Below, in pieces: positions 21,936 to 35,039 of a DNA stretch of 64,000 nt. The stretch comes from Adiantum capillus-veneris. Taxonomy: Eukaryota; Streptophyta; Polypodiopsida; Polypodiales; Pteridaceae. The stretch covers positions 101,663,811-101,727,810 of the forward strand of contig CM043947.1 in the NCBI GenBank assembly GCA_014529385.2, given 5' to 3'. Within the stretch, counting starts at the first letter, position 1. Every line of letters begins with the position of its first letter. The translations under genes and the position numbers were made by a program. Below the pieces are notes generated by a model. The model ran no database searches, was not told the DNA's origin, and saw only the letters and a program-made list of their open reading frames with translations.

Positions 21936-23086
21936 TTAGTGTCAAAACTCCATACAAGAGCACAAACTCAGCTATGACATATATCTCAATTTGGTACACA
22001 ATGTGCCCCCAATTAGGCGATGATAGAAAGGTGCATTGAAATTGGTTGTGCTAAGATGCAATTTTAATTTTATTTTTTAAATAGTGAAAAGTGGGGAGGA
22101 GAGAGAGTTTTCTGTTTCTTGATTTCCTATGCGGAGTACCTCTTCACCTTGGACGTGAGTCACCCTCCACTAGGTAGTGCTGGCTTTGCCTTTGCTTGAA
22201 TCTCAAAGTCAAAATCCCTTTGGAAACTTTGAAGTCCAACGATTATCCTTTGCTTTGCTTGTGTGAAGTAGCTCTTCAATATAAAAGTGAATTGCCCTCT
22301 TTTGACTTGCTCGAGGTTCGAAGTGCTTGAAAACTCTTTGAATGTTGGAGGTGGGAATGTGCGCCTAAAGGGGATTTGGAGGCAAGGTCATTTTTGGAGT
22401 AGCTCCGCTCTCCAGAGGAATGTTATCTTAGGCTAAATGATTAAGTGGTGTAATAGTTTTGCAACAATGCATACATGTAAGTTTTGATGAAAAAGTTATA
22501 GTGAAATTCAAGACATATTCTTGAAAAGCTCTAACAGCCCAATTGAATGAGGCTTTCCAAAAGTCAACAAAACCTTTAAAGTATGGACTCTTCCCAATTC
22601 ATGGGCCTTTGAATACTTCCAAGCTTTTTACTTCCACCAAAAAAGTGCCTTGAGCATTGAATGCTCCCACACACACACACAATTTCTTGAGCTTCTATAG
22701 GAAAAATAAGAGGGAAAATATCACACTATTCTTATGAAATCAATTGATCAATTAGTTTCACTATTGGAGTCCAATTGGGGAGCTCTATAGCCTGTCAAAA
22801 AGAGCTCCTGGAGCAATAATGCCACACATTATCAATGCAACAATTTGGAGATCAAATAGAGAGCAGTTAGAGGATAAAACATCATGCAAAAGCAACACCA
22901 AAAGCGACCTAAATGCAAGTGGAAATACATAAAAGTACACTAATCAATGGAAATTTCCATGAACTTGCCCACACTTTGCTAATTGCACATGGATCAGTTA
23001 TAGCTTATTATGCTATGTAGATTAAAAGCTTAATGCGAGGGTCAAGGATTAGGAGATGCTAATTGCTCACATGCTCATATATCAAT

Positions 23087-23451
23087 TGTTGGGTATGGGG
23101 AGGATTAAGAAGAGAACCATTCACGGTGTACTAATGACAATGTTGATTACATAAGGGAGATAAATTGAGTAGAGTGTAGATAGAAGATAGCTTGATCATA
23201 TATTTTTTTATAAAGTGTGTATACAACGGATCATTTATAGAGATACGGCAAGATTTTTATTTGGCATCATTGATAACTTCATTTCTTGGGTCCTTTTCCA
23301 TATGTTTCTATGCCACCTATGAGCACATGTTCATATGCCACCTTTGCATTCCAGTAGGATAGAGGTGTATCATATGGGTGATGATCATTTTGTTCTCAAA
23401 GAGAGGTTTACACAGAAGGCTAGGATCATAGGACGAAGCCTATTCCCAAAA
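23087..23451 (-). repeat. 5' LTR of the nested non-coding element
   Basis: 365 bp, TGTTGGG...CCCAAAA, the partner of 20995-21380. The segment between the LTRs (21381-23086) otherwise holds only a short (CA)n tract near 22671 and no genes. Confidence 0.85.
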
Positions 23452-24960
23452 AAGGTTTTTAAGACAAAGCCCAAAAAGAAGAATTTTAAAGTAGTTGTTT
23501 TTATTGTGACAAGAAAGTTCATGCTATTAAAAATTGGAGAAAGAAGAAAGCAGATGAGAAGAATGACACCATGAAAACTTCTTTCAAGGAAAGAGAATCC
23601 ACCAACAATGATGAGATAGACCTTTAACTATGGGCCACCATAGAAGAGATATGCTCATCAACACAAACTTTATTTATTGATGGTTCTTGAATTCTAGATA
23701 GTGGAGCATAAAGACACATGACTAGTAACAAAGATTGATATAGTTCCTGGAAGCCTTTACATGAACCCATCAATGTAGATGTTGGAAATAATGCAAAATG
23801 TCCAGCAAAAGGATATGGATTAATTTCTCTTTTAGCATCTATAATGAAATTAAGAAACTCTCTCATGTGTTGTATGTGCCACAAATTATTGCAGTCACTA
23901 ATCATGGTCTTGAAGCCTTGTTTCAAGAAAACCAAAGCAAAATTGTTGGATTCTCAAGGTAGTACATTGGAAAAGGGAGTAAGGTGCAAAAATATTTATA
24001 ATTTTTTTGCACTTACAATAACTACAAAAAAGATACAAGTCGTTATGGCATGAGATATTGTTCACCTAAGTATGGTTGTGCTAAACGAGATGCAGAGATT
24101 TGGGATGGTTGCACACATGACTCAAATCTTAGATGTGAATTAATTGTATGAGGCTTTCATGATGGGAAAGAAACAAAGGATGAAATTTCCACGAGAGACT
24201 AATAATCAAGCGCAATATCATCTGTAGTTAGTACATGCAAACCTATGTGTTAGAATTTCTACTTATACTTTGGGTGGATCTTATTATTTTTTACAATTTT
24301 TTAATGAATTTAGTAGAAAGATGTGGGTGTATTTCATTTATGAGAAGTACAAATGAAAGATGTGGGTGTATTTCATTTGTGAGAAGTACAGAGCTTTTGG
24401 AAAATTTAAAGTGTGGCACAAGCTTGTAGAAAATGAGATGGGAAAGAAGGGTAAGAAACATTGTACAAATAGAGAAGAAGAATTCATTTCATATGAATTT
24501 AAAAACTACGACAATGATCATGGCATCAAGTGTCACGTTACTATTTCTTACACACCAGAATAGAATGCACTTGTGGAATGCCACAATCAGACTGTGATAG
24601 AGATGGCACAATGCATGCTCAAAGCCAAGGATATGCCAGACTCCTTTTGGGTTGAAGCAATAAATATAGCAGCTTATATCCTCAATCAAAGCTACACAAA
24701 GGATTTGAAAGGAAAAACACCTCAACAAGCCTATTTTGGTGAGAAACCTTCGCTCTTGCATTTCAAAACTTTTGGGTGTTTTTGTTATGCGCATGCTTTT
24801 GATTCCAAAAGAACAAAGTTAAAATCCAAAAGCAAGAAGTGTTTCTTTCTAGGATATAGTGAAGAGTCTAATGCATACAAACTCTATGATCCAAAGGCAA
24901 AGAAGATACTCACTAGTCACGATGGGTATTTGAAGAAGGGCCATATTTGCTGGAGAAAAT
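23452..24960 (+). pseudogene. Copia B gag end, protease and integrase
   Basis: The gag zinc knuckle is near 23495. The protease start near 23690 has an ILDSGA motif followed by RHMT; homology continues to about 24050 through shifted frames. Integrase begins with degenerate GHxxxxxC..C elements near 24080-24200. It is best preserved at 24573-24962 (ECHNQTVIEMAQCMLKAKDM, SFWVEAINIAAYILNQS, LHFKTFGCFCYAHAF, KKCFFLGYSEESNAYKLYDP), the catalytic-core end and the region after it. A 48-bp duplication occurs near 24320-24390. Many stops. Confidence 0.85.
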
Positions 24961-25269
24961 AGGTTCATCTACTTTCTCATTATATGAAAAAATAACCCAA
25001 CTTGTGCCAGGTCAAATTAAAGTCAGGTCAAGATTGAGAAGGAAGAGTTTTCTGATGATGACAACTCAAACAAAACTAACCAACCTATTGAAGCACCACA
25101 GGAGAAGCCACTACAAACGTGATCTCAATAGCTCTTTGATAATCAAAATCCTCATGTTCACAATCCTTTTGCAGAAGAAGATGGTTTATGAAGGTAAAAT
25201 GGAATAGAGGAGCAAAAATGATCCTCTAAAAACATCATCAACATGGTTGTAATGACTAAAATTGTGGGT

Positions 25270-26285
25270 TCATATAGAAGCAAGCCTCTATCAAAGAGGC
25301 CATGACTGATCCAAAGGGGAAAGGAGCAATGCAGTCAAAGTATGATAGCACAACAAAGAATGACACATGGGAAATAGTATATCGGAGACCAAAGTCATCG
25401 GCACCAAATGGGTTACAAAGTCAAATACAAGGCCGATGGTTCATTAGAAAACTGCAAAGTAAGGTTAGTAGCACAAGATTTTTCACAAATTGAAGGGTTT
25501 GACGTGAGTGAAACCTTTGATCCCATGGATCAAATAACCATTGTTTGCTTTGTACTTGCTCTTGTCATAGATATCTTTTGTTGGATTGTTTTTCAAATGG
25601 ATGCAGTATTAAATTTTTTGAGTAGAATTCTCACAACCACCAGGGTTTGAGTCACCCCATTCAAAAGGGAATATTTGAATGTTGAAAAAGGATTATATGG
25701 CCTGAACCAATCACTAAAAGCATGGTATGTCAAAATAGATAGCTTTTTCAAAAATCGTGGCTTTAAAAGGAGTAGTTTTGATGCAAGTTTATATGTACTA
25801 AGAGAGAGAAAAAAGCAAGTCATTGCTAAATTATATGTAGATGACTTAACTGTCACAAGAGATCATAAAGAGCTCATTCAGAAAACACAAAAGGGCATAT
25901 TTGTCTCTCAACAAAGGTATGTAAAAGCATTTGGGGTGACAGATTGTAAACATATGAGAACTCCAATTTAGGTGAACGTGAAACTCTCCATGGAGGACTC
26001 TTCTCCCTTACTCAATATCAAGAAGTATAAGAATCTTCTGAAAAGTTTAATTTTGTTGTGTAATATAGAACAGACACTTATAAGTTTTTAATTGGTGTTT
26101 TGAGTAGATTTTCCAACCAACCTAGGGGATCTCATTGGAATGCAGACATGAGTATTCTACATTGGACCATTTCATTCTCTATGTAAATGGCACAAATACC
26201 CTTAGTGGGTATTGTGACTTTGATTGGGCAGGAGATTGTGAGTCTAGAAAGTTATTTTTTTTATATTTTTTCTCACTTGGTTTTG
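25270..26285 (+). pseudogene. Copia B reverse transcriptase and RNase H
   Basis: The RT pieces are WEIVYRRPKSS near 25370, KYKADGSLENCKVRLVAQDF at 25408-25490 and GLYGLNQSLKAWYVKID at 25690, followed by LYVDDLTVTRD near 25835, the YVDD active site. After HKELIQK it jumps to KGIFVSQQRYVKAFGV, skipping the usual block between them, so about 30 codons are deleted. RNase H has GYCDFDWAGDCESRKLFF near 26205-26260 and then ends at the inverted-repeat arm. It is inactive. Confidence 0.87.
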
Positions 26286-29200
26286 GAAGAGCATATAGTA
26301 GGTGGGTCAAGTTTTGAAAGTGCGTGGGATTAATAGGAATCTAGGGGAGATGCCTCATGGGGTGAAGGATGGAAAGGTAGGGCAAACATGGGCCGTCGCA
26401 TCGTGCAAGGCAGAAATGCGATCTAGAGACGATAGCTATTGGGCAAGGACGCAGAGTAGCAGTGTTCGAGAACAATGTGTCTCATCTTAATATAGTGTCG
26501 TTTTTAATTTTAAAAATGCTGGTTGAGAGCAAGGGGAAAATGAGAAATTCCACCTCAAAATAGAGAAAAATAGTGTAAAAACTTGAAAAATAAATCTAAT
26601 ATTTTTGAAAATTTCCTCTTGTGCTAAATTCAAGAAAAGGAATTTTATATGTTTGGAAAATTAGTTTTTCTCAAACAATGCAAGGTAGGGAGCCTAAAAG
26701 AGGGGAGCTCACAAGAAAAATAGCAACGCCGAGGACAATGAATTTTACTACGATCATGGCATCACTAGATCAATGCTATGGGTTGCTTGAGGAGTTTTCT
26801 TTCCATGGCTATGAGGTTGCAAAGGTATCTTCCAAGATTTCAAAAAATGAGAGTGTAGAAACACCCATTAGGATAGATTGTCTTTAAGATATGCAGCGCC
26901 GCCACGTGTTGTGAATTTGGCCAGATCACTTCAGTTTTCAAGCTGAAGAAATCATACAACTTAAACTTTTTTAATCCAGTTTGTCCGACAAGGAAAGCTC
27001 TTGAATGCTAGGTACCCTTGACTACTAATTGATTATGTTTTTCTCATTAATGCTTAGGCGGTGCAAAGCTAGAAAAACACATTTTCCTTGATAGGGCAAA
27101 CTTGAAATTCTCCCAGTTTTTCTCTCAAAATTTGAAGCTTTTGCCGATAATTACACTAAATGTGTGTAAATTTCCCAGCTTATTTCCTGTTTTGAAAATT
27201 TGGGTATAGTCTTGCAATTAGGAGAGCCTCAAAGAAAAGGAAGATGGTTTGGGGCTCACCATCCTCTATGTAGTGATCAAGTGAGCTCTAAGTCAATCAC
27301 AGAGGACTTTGATGACAATGATCTTCATGGTGATGAGAGCGTCAGCACAGACATTGGATTGGGATCATTGAATGAAGTAGATGCTCACATAGCTAGGCAA
27401 GAGACAACCTTGAATTAGCTCCAAGTTCAATTCCATGGGATTAGTCACCATGGGATTTGAGTTTGGTTGTGGGATTAGTTTTCAATATTGAAAAACCCTC
27501 TTGTACTTTTGCAATTCGCTCTTCGTAATAACGAATTCACGAAGGGACTTGCTCGATTATTTTGTTGCTCGAAAATGCTTGCTCACCAATTTGTATAACC
27601 CAAAGTACAGGCTGACTTGTTATCATTCTTCATTACTAGACAACCCCATCATAACTAGTGTTTGAGGTTGAGAACATGTCCTAAACATGAAGGGACTAAA
27701 CTTAGCCGCAACATGTTTTGCCTCATGGTAAGAAAACTCCAACTACAGATATAACCTTTCCAAGTGGATTTCTTGGTGCTAACATACGTGCTTAGCATAT
27801 CCTTTAGTACAAGAGTAACACTTGTAATCTGCCTATCCTCTCTAGATGACTAACAGTACTAAGGTGTGGTTCCCCATCGTTTAGAGATAGTCCTCCAAAA
27901 TGATTGGTAAACTAGGAGCACAACTCCTGGAAGCATTATTTATACAAAGTTTAGTCACTTATCTAGGAGAACCCAAACCGATCCATGACCTCTATTGGTG
28001 ATTGGTAGACCCACAACTAAGCTCGTAGAGATAATGCACACAAAGTACAAAATGATTCATAAGGTAGAATTTTCATGAATTTGCATGCCACTCCAAATCA
28101 GAGTTTGCTAAACACTAGGGTCCATAACACCTAGTGTGCATTCGTTTAGCAAAAACTAATCCAAACTTGCATTTTTATAACAATAACCACCATTACATAT
28201 GGAAAATGTGATGCTCATAGCACACATCAAAGAGGAGAGTAAATAGTTTGGAGAAGAAATTAAATACTTTCTATTGCAATCACTGCATAGCCTTGCTATA
28301 TACATAAACAACCATCCATTAATGTTGTTTGCAGTACTTGTAATCTTAACAAGTTGCTCTACGTACTCGATAACTTTTGGCCAATGAAATTGTTCTTGAT
28401 ACTACATGCTCAAATTAGTCTTCAAAACGGATGTGACCAGCACCGACAGACTCTATCCTCACAACAAATTATTGAGATAACATGTGCCAATGTCAATCCC
28501 AAAGTCTCATATTCTCCACATGTGGAATATGTCTTAGATAAAAGGTCTTGAAAAATGACATCCTTCAAGCATGAGATGTATTTGTGTGGGGAGATAACTG
28601 TGAGCACTCAACAACATGAGTGAGAGGGACCCTCATAAACTTTTCTCCACACTAGCTAAACCAAATTCCATGAGTTCCTAGACCATGTTCCACCCTTGTG
28701 ACAACATGTTCCAAACAAACCCTACCATGTAGGTCTATAATTGTAGGATGCAACTAAATACGAGTACACTACTATCCCAAAATTCCTACTCCTACATGAC
28801 CTTGTCATGTGTGTTAAGAGCAAAATGGATGAAAGCATTCTAGCATATTCTTCCCAATTGGAAAACTTAACCAAATCATATGCAAGAATGAAATGAAACC
28901 AAAACATAGGCTTATTTGGAAAATAAAGATAACATTCGCTTTTCAACCTTAAGTGCACTAGCTCTACCTAAAAGGTATAATAAAAAAATCACAACATGTA
29001 ACTGGTAACCTTGGGTGTTATCTTGGCAATCCAAACCCCTTGGGTCAAATAGTGAAACTCAGTCTATTGTGTCCAATAAAGATTGCAATCTATTTGTAAA
29101 GTTGACTTATTGACTACCCCTTGGCATATTTTGGATTGCTTTCCTTGCAAGTATAATTGTGAAGAGATCAGTCAATGATCGTATGGAGTGATTTGGTATT

Positions 29201-29478
29201 AGCTGGGTCATACCCTTAGAAATACCACTCCTATAGCCACAATCAGTGTTGTATATTCAACAACAAATTTTGGTAAGTTGGAATCGTATTCACACTAGAG
29301 CTTGAAAAAATCATCTCTCTCCATGAATAGAAGAGAAAGATTATAAACACCCCAAGCAAGGAAGTCATACGACAGTTCGTTGGGTTGCAAGCAAGAGATC
29401 ATGTGCTTTGAGACTCTCAGTCTATTCATGCCATCCCATGAATTATTTTCTTGATAGCAAGGTCATGCCTACTTGCAT
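26286..29478 (+). repeat. Left arm of a 3.2-kb inverted repeat
   Basis: The whole stretch recurs in reverse complement at 46732-49944. It starts gaagagcatatagtaggtgg and ends acttgcat. Differences are scattered single bases plus one 20-bp insertion in the other arm, roughly 99% identity by eye. No transposase or retroviral domain is recognisable; frames of 60-90 codons (26302-26490, 26621-26887, 27200-27418, 28354-28551) occur identically in both arms only because the DNA is duplicated. It may be interior sequence of the minus-strand LTR element whose primer site is at 29906. Confidence 0.95.
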
Positions 29479-30024
29479 ACCATAGAAAACATCATCTCTA
29501 TTACCAGCACCTTGTGCACAAAAGTTGCCCGCTGCTATCGTCATATACAACGATCAGAAGTAAATATACCAGCCTCAACTTTTCCCCTTAGCAAAGTAGC
29601 TAATGTTAGAGTGGAAGCATAAACCATGTTTTAGTGGAATGAGTCCACAATATTGGCATGCCATGCATGCATATTAGAAAATAGTGTGATAAGCCTTTGG
29701 CTTCATTGATGGTCTCAACAGTGTGGGTCAATAGCATATGTGGCTTTTATAATTTGTATTGGTATGGATACATCATAGTTGGTCATTGCCAACCATAACT
29801 GTGAGCTTATATCCTGCTACTACCTATTTACTAAAGGTGTGTGCTATTATCCTTGATCTCAAGTCAATGGATAATACTATGGCACAGAACAGAAGCCTCG
29901 CTTTTCTCTGATACCAGTGTAGAGGGGAACAACACATGCTAATAACCTCCCAACCATACTATATATAGTCCCCTGGCCCTCTGGCTCTTAGCTACATATA
30001 GACCCCCATACTGCATGTGAGTTC
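29479..30024 (-). other. Primer-binding site and LTR stub of another minus-strand LTR element
   Basis: On the minus strand TGGTATCAGAG (29906-29916) is an exact match to the initiator tRNA-Met site. It follows one base after a likely LTR end CCCCTCTACA (29918 rightward). About 107 bp of LTR remain, with a TATA-like tatatata near 29970, before the sequence joins element C near 30025. The 29479-29905 part would be leader; no gag is recognised. Confidence 0.6.
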
Positions 30025-30113
30025 TAGCCTCGAGAAATGACTATGGATGCTTGATCATCCTCAAAAAACACCACACATAAGCTCTCTTACACCACCCACT
30101 TGGTTGGGGGGGA

Positions 30114-30249
<136 letters not shown>

Positions 30250-30826
30250 GGTCTCTCAGGGCACAAAGGAACCCAAAAAAATAGTCACTCTCTTGGCTTG
30301 CTACATACGTGTAGGCAAAAAGGCCCTAAAATTTACAAAAAATGTCCCTTATAGAGGAGTCTATTGTGTTTTTGGCATCATTTCTCTCATTGGTCCACTT
30401 GGCAACCCAATTTGTGGCAACTTGTGGAGGGGGTGCCCTTTAGCTTGACAAACTTCTCAACTGCTCTCTCATTTGAGTCGAGAGCACTAGCGATATTTCT
30501 AGTTCCCCTTGGGACTTCACATGCTTTACCTTTCACTTTCACTCTCATTCATTTCCCTTGAACTCACACCTCCCTCACTCTGGCACTAGCGAGGTCACTA
30601 GTGGGGGGCTTCCACCATCAATTAAAAAAATAGGGTCTCTTAGGCCGTGTGAATGAGGCCCAATGACACCTCTACCATGTCATCACTACCAAGCTGACTT
30701 GCCAATTCCCAATAGGTCCATCACACCAACACCCACCCAAAATTGTCGGTAGCCACCACCGGCGGTGCCAACATAGTGCCTCGTGCGCTCACGCATGCGG
30801 GAGGGGGAGGAGGGGGGAGCTCCATT

Positions 30827-30828
<2 letters not shown>

Positions 30829-30903
<75 letters not shown>
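30829..30903. repeat. (CT)n microsatellite
   Basis: About 75 bp of pure CT inside the element C LTR. Confidence 0.97.
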
Positions 30904-30905
<2 letters not shown>

Positions 30906-31898
30906 TGGTTGATTTGAGTAAGAGCCATAGGGTATTATATATACCCCACCTTTCAGAGTCATGGATCGCTTGTGGGTTACTTGCACCTACCATGTGGCAT
31001 TGTCTTGCAAGACGCCTCTCCAAACACCTACAACAAAACTCCCACCAAAAGTTTTCCTACAACAAAAGCTTTTGCCCCACTTTGAACTGCTCTCATTCCC
31101 TATTCAATTGTTAGATTCCTTCTTTATAAAGGCACATTGAAGATCCACCTTGCTGATTTCAAATCTCTAATTTTTCCTTACCATCCAACATTTATTCAGC
31201 CTCAAACATCATGCCCAAAACTTGAAAAAAAACATCTGACACCATCCCACTTGCAAATGCTCCAAATTTTAATTGGGCATATCGCACTAACCAGGACTTT
31301 GATCAATGAGCCATTAATTTTGGCTAACTCCCCACAGTGCATATAAACTTGGAGAACCTTAGCAAGCCCAAAAATATCTCTATCAACATGCCTATTGAGG
31401 TGGTCAAACTAGCACACAACTGACCCCCAACTCAAAACTTCAACTATCCATTACTTGCCCATATTAGCTCTAATGGAGGATCCAAAAAGACCGGCATGCA
31501 CTACAATTCAAACACTTCAAGTGTATCCATCGACATCAGCTCTAACCACCCATTTACATTTGCCTAGTCTATCAAGGATCTGCAAATCAACCCGCATTCC
31601 AATTGCAGTAACTTTCACATTGTAGCTCTGATTAAGGAATCATCTAGACCAGCACACAGAGCATCTTGAAGACCACCTACCACATACTTCTAGCACCTTG
31701 GAAACCTTAAAACATCAACCTACCTAGCCCCTTTTGGAGCCTCTCTAACCTAAAGAATCACCATGGATGTACATTCCAGCAACCACTTGCCTACCCACCA
31801 GTACCTTCATACCTGGTCTAGCACTCTCGCTTACACTAGTGGGCACCCTTAGCCCTGCTTTGCCCGCTTCATAGTACTGAACAACTTTGGTTGCACCA

Positions 31899-33956
31899 TC
31901 ATTGCCCAATCCCCTTGTTGAACATTCATGTTCAGTCAAAAACATGATCATTGAACTTTAAAACTGCAACAAACACTCTATAGACTTGCTAACCATATGT
32001 ACAAAACTTCATTTCAGCTCCATGTCACCTCTCCTCAAGCAGGTTGCCCTGCCCCTTGCATCATAGCATGGCCATCACTGGGTCAGATACCTTGCATCAA
32101 GCTCATCCATCCACGTGCAACACCTTTGCATAGTGATGCACCCATGCATATAGCCAACCACACATGTAAGCTGCCCATAACATACCTTCACTGCTCCAAA
32201 CATCCATTGTCACAGTGTCTGCTTCAAACAAAGCCTCACCAAGAACTCCATCTTGCTCCATATACATATTTGGCCCTCCCTCCTAACCATGTAAATTTCA
32301 GTTTTCTTGAGAGAACCATGTATCTGATAGATAGCCCACTGCAAAATTGCACTCACAAGTATAGCTTTCAACCATGACACACATACCTCCCTTGAAAGCT
32401 TGGACAGCCACAATCTAGGATTCCCTTTCATCCACCATATAACACACTTGTTGCACTATAAAATCTTTCACTTCCAGCTCCATGCTCACATCCACACTTG
32501 TAACACCCTCAATACTAGCATCATCAAGCCCTTCCACATTGATTGGTCCATAATGGTCAACCAACACCTCATGCAGGTCAACTTCATTTACCTATTTTTC
32601 AAGCACATGTCTGTTGCCACATTCTCAACCAAAGAAGAGAAGAAAACACTAACCACATATTCATTTGCTCATCTTCCATAGCCACGGCCATCTTATCCTT
32701 CTCGATAGAGTTTAGTACATGTTGCACCCCTATAGCACACTCCACTGCAATCCTGATGAGCATAGGCATCAACACAGTACCACACACATAGTCTTCACTT
32801 GCACATCCTCGTCTATAGTTATGGACTCCTTAACTTGGCCTATGTCTTGCATATTGGCTTGCATTTCTCCTTGCTTCTCACACACATTTACAACATCTCT
32901 ACCCACATGCAAGAGATCAAACTCCTCATACCTAAAATGGGGCAAATCAATCTTTCAAGTCATATCTGTATCCAGAGAATTGCTATTGCTTGCCTCTGTA
33001 TCCAGATAATTTCTATTGGTTTCCTTGTCCTCCTCCTCTGTCTTGAGATCTGGAACCTCTTCAAGCTTTACTTCTTTGACCTGCTCTTCAAAATTTACCT
33101 TCTTGATCTCTAGCACACATCAATGGCACTTGACCAGCCATACACGTGCTTGTTTGTGCATCTTCTACCTCATTGGGAGCCACCTATACTTTTTCCATAC
33201 TTGGATGCTTTTAAATTGGCATCTTGAGCATAGAAACGACTCTACCCCTCTACAACCAAAGAACCCTCGACTCCTCCCCCACTAGCACTGCATCAATCTT
33301 GCCTTTCTCTTCATCGCATTAGCCGGCTTTGGAATTACCTGACTTGAACATCCCTACCTAGCTTGGTGCTTCTTCAAAATATTCTTAGTTCATCCTCTTG
33401 CTAAAGACACCACTTCTTCATACGACAAGGGCTCATCTACCTCCACTTTATCTTGAACCTCCTCATGCAAGAAGTCCATAAACTTGCTCAACTTTAACCA
33501 ACCAACATTTTTTTTATTAGTTACCTTGATAAGCTATCCTCAAAGAGCCTCGAAGTCCCCCTCAAATACTCAAAAATCACCATCCAAGCTTTGTTTCAAC
33601 TTGTCCAACTTTTGCTTCACCTCATCTAGTTGTGCATCAACCACAAACTTTCAAGGCCTTCCAAAATTTCTTTTCTTCTTCATGTCCATCGTATCATCTC
33701 CTTGCCTTACCACAAACTAGGAGCAAAAAAACTTGAACCGCGTCCTCATCTCTTAAGCTGCTCTCGAGCAAAAACAAACCATAGTCTTGGAGCCAAGTTT
33801 CTGTATCTTCAAACCCCAACAAAAATAAAAAAACCCAACCACATCCTCTTTAGCAGCACCGACTCTCCAAAAATTGTACATTTGACTTCGCCAAAACCAC
33901 CACTTCACCTTCAAATAGGAGCAACTAGTGTGCTCCTCAGAGGGGGCACCAAAAGA
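31899..33956 (-). pseudogene. Element C interior: gag and post-gag remnant
   Basis: From 33956 leftward on the minus strand: the primer site, then gag near 33850-33300 with ETWLQDYGLFLLESS, LRDEDAVQVFLLLVCGKA and later shifted frames matching the element A gag. Next comes the post-gag region near 33060-32500 with EEVPDLKTEEEDKE, NSLDTD, HFRYEEFDLLHVGRDVV and LDDASIEGV, which parallels the post-gag region of element A and the + strand copy at 35.6 kb. Numerous stops show it is dead. Open frames read on the + strand here are shadows. Confidence 0.72.
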
Positions 33957-35015
33957 TGGAGAGGGGGAATGAGGAACACAACACCAAGGGATCTCTATAG
34001 CTCATGGTATTCACAAGACCCCTATCCTCTCAAAAGCACCTTCAAAACTTCAACTAGAAAAACCTCCTCTGCACACATACCAATGCATATACATGCTCAC
34101 TACAAGCAAACTTGCACTCAATTGCACACCATCAACACCACACACTCACACTTACCAATAACATCCACCCACACACATTTTGTAGCTCATTTTAGACCAT
34201 AGACCACTGTCGCACACAGAACCTCTCTCTCACTCTCTCTCTCTCTTTGCACATAAAAAATGGCAGGGGGCACACTTTCTCACACACATTGGAACCACAC
34301 AAAAGCAAAAGTAGAGAAGTGGGGAAAGAGAAATGATTCTTGGGAAATGGCTATGGAATCTTGATCATCCTCAAAAAACACCACGCATAAGCTCTCTTAC
34401 ATCTGATGTCACACCCACTTGGTTGTTGTAGGGGCAAAAGAGTCTATCTCTCTATCCTTGGGCTTTACAGGCACACACCTCTACACAAAGGAACCATAAA
34501 AAACACTCACTCTCTTGGCTCCCTACATACTAGTAGGCAAAAAGGTGCTAAATTTTCAAAAAAATCTCTCTTATAGGAGATTCCATTGCATTTTTGGAAT
34601 CAGTTCTCTCATTGGTCCACTTGGCAACCCAATTTAGCAACTTGTGGAGGGTGGTTCCTTTTAGCTTGACAAACTTCTCAATTCCTTTCTCACTTGAGCC
34701 AAGAGAACTAGCAATATCACTAGAGCCCCTTGGGACTTTCCATGCTTTACCTTTTGCTTTCACTCTCATTCACTTCCCTTGAACTCACCCGTCCCTCACC
34801 TTGGCACTAGCGAGGTCTCTAGTGGGGGGGGTTTCCCTTCAAGTAAAAAAAGAGGGCCTCTTAGGCTGTATGAACGAGGCCCAATGGTGCCTCTACCATG
34901 TCATCACTACCAAGCCAGTTGGCCAATGCCAAACAAGGCCATTGCAATGCCAAAGCCCAGCCAAAATCCTTGCCTGCTGCCACCAACAACGCCAACACAA
35001 TTCCATGGATGTTCT
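33957..35015 (-). repeat. 5' LTR of element C, truncated
   Basis: It starts on the + strand at TGGAGAGGGGG (the LTR end on the minus strand) and aligns with the other LTR from about 34340 to 35010. Homology then breaks off. Confidence 0.7.
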
Positions 35016-35039
35016 GTAGCCAAAGATGATTGGTGCTAG

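Larger units (their letters stand above)
20995..23451 (-). mobile_element. 2.5-kb non-coding LTR retrotransposon nested in copia gag
   Basis: Direct repeats 20995-21380 and 23087-23451 begin TGTTGGG and end CCCAACA (CCCAAAA in the right copy). On the minus strand, AAGGGGAGGGT lies directly before the LTR at 21381, a polypurine tract. ATTGATATATGAGC follows the other LTR at about 23086, a degenerate initiator tRNA-Met site. This fixes the orientation. The flanks AACGG and AAGG may be a decayed target duplication. The 1.7-kb interior has no retroviral domain, so it is non-autonomous, between TRIM and LARD in size. Copia gag homology resumes on the far side. Confidence 0.82.
20008..26285 (+). 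mobile_element. Copia B: decayed Ty1/copia element
   Basis: The order on the + strand is truncated 5' LTR, tRNA-Met primer site, gag, (nested 20995-23451 element), gag zinc knuckle, protease, integrase, RT and RNase H. The order PR-IN-RT-RH is that of Ty1/copia. It is broken by element A in its LTR, by the nested element in gag, by an internal RT deletion near 25890 and by many stops. The 3' end stops inside RNase H at 26285, where the left arm of the large inverted repeat begins. Confidence 0.88.

Noticed and set aside
26302-29478. Identical proteins encoded at two places as evidence of genes in the inverted arms
   Set aside because: The frames are shared only because the DNA is duplicated at about 99% identity; they are short and match no family.
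29906-29916. Partial tRNA gene (initiator tRNA-Met 3' end)
   Set aside because: Only the 3'-terminal complement is present next to an LTR end; it is a retrotransposon primer-binding site. No tRNA or rRNA gene was found.
33630-34202. 190-codon + strand open frame
   Set aside because: It is the antisense of the element C gag and LTR; the gag match is on the minus strand, and the frame's Pro/His/Thr-rich composition reflects C-rich DNA.
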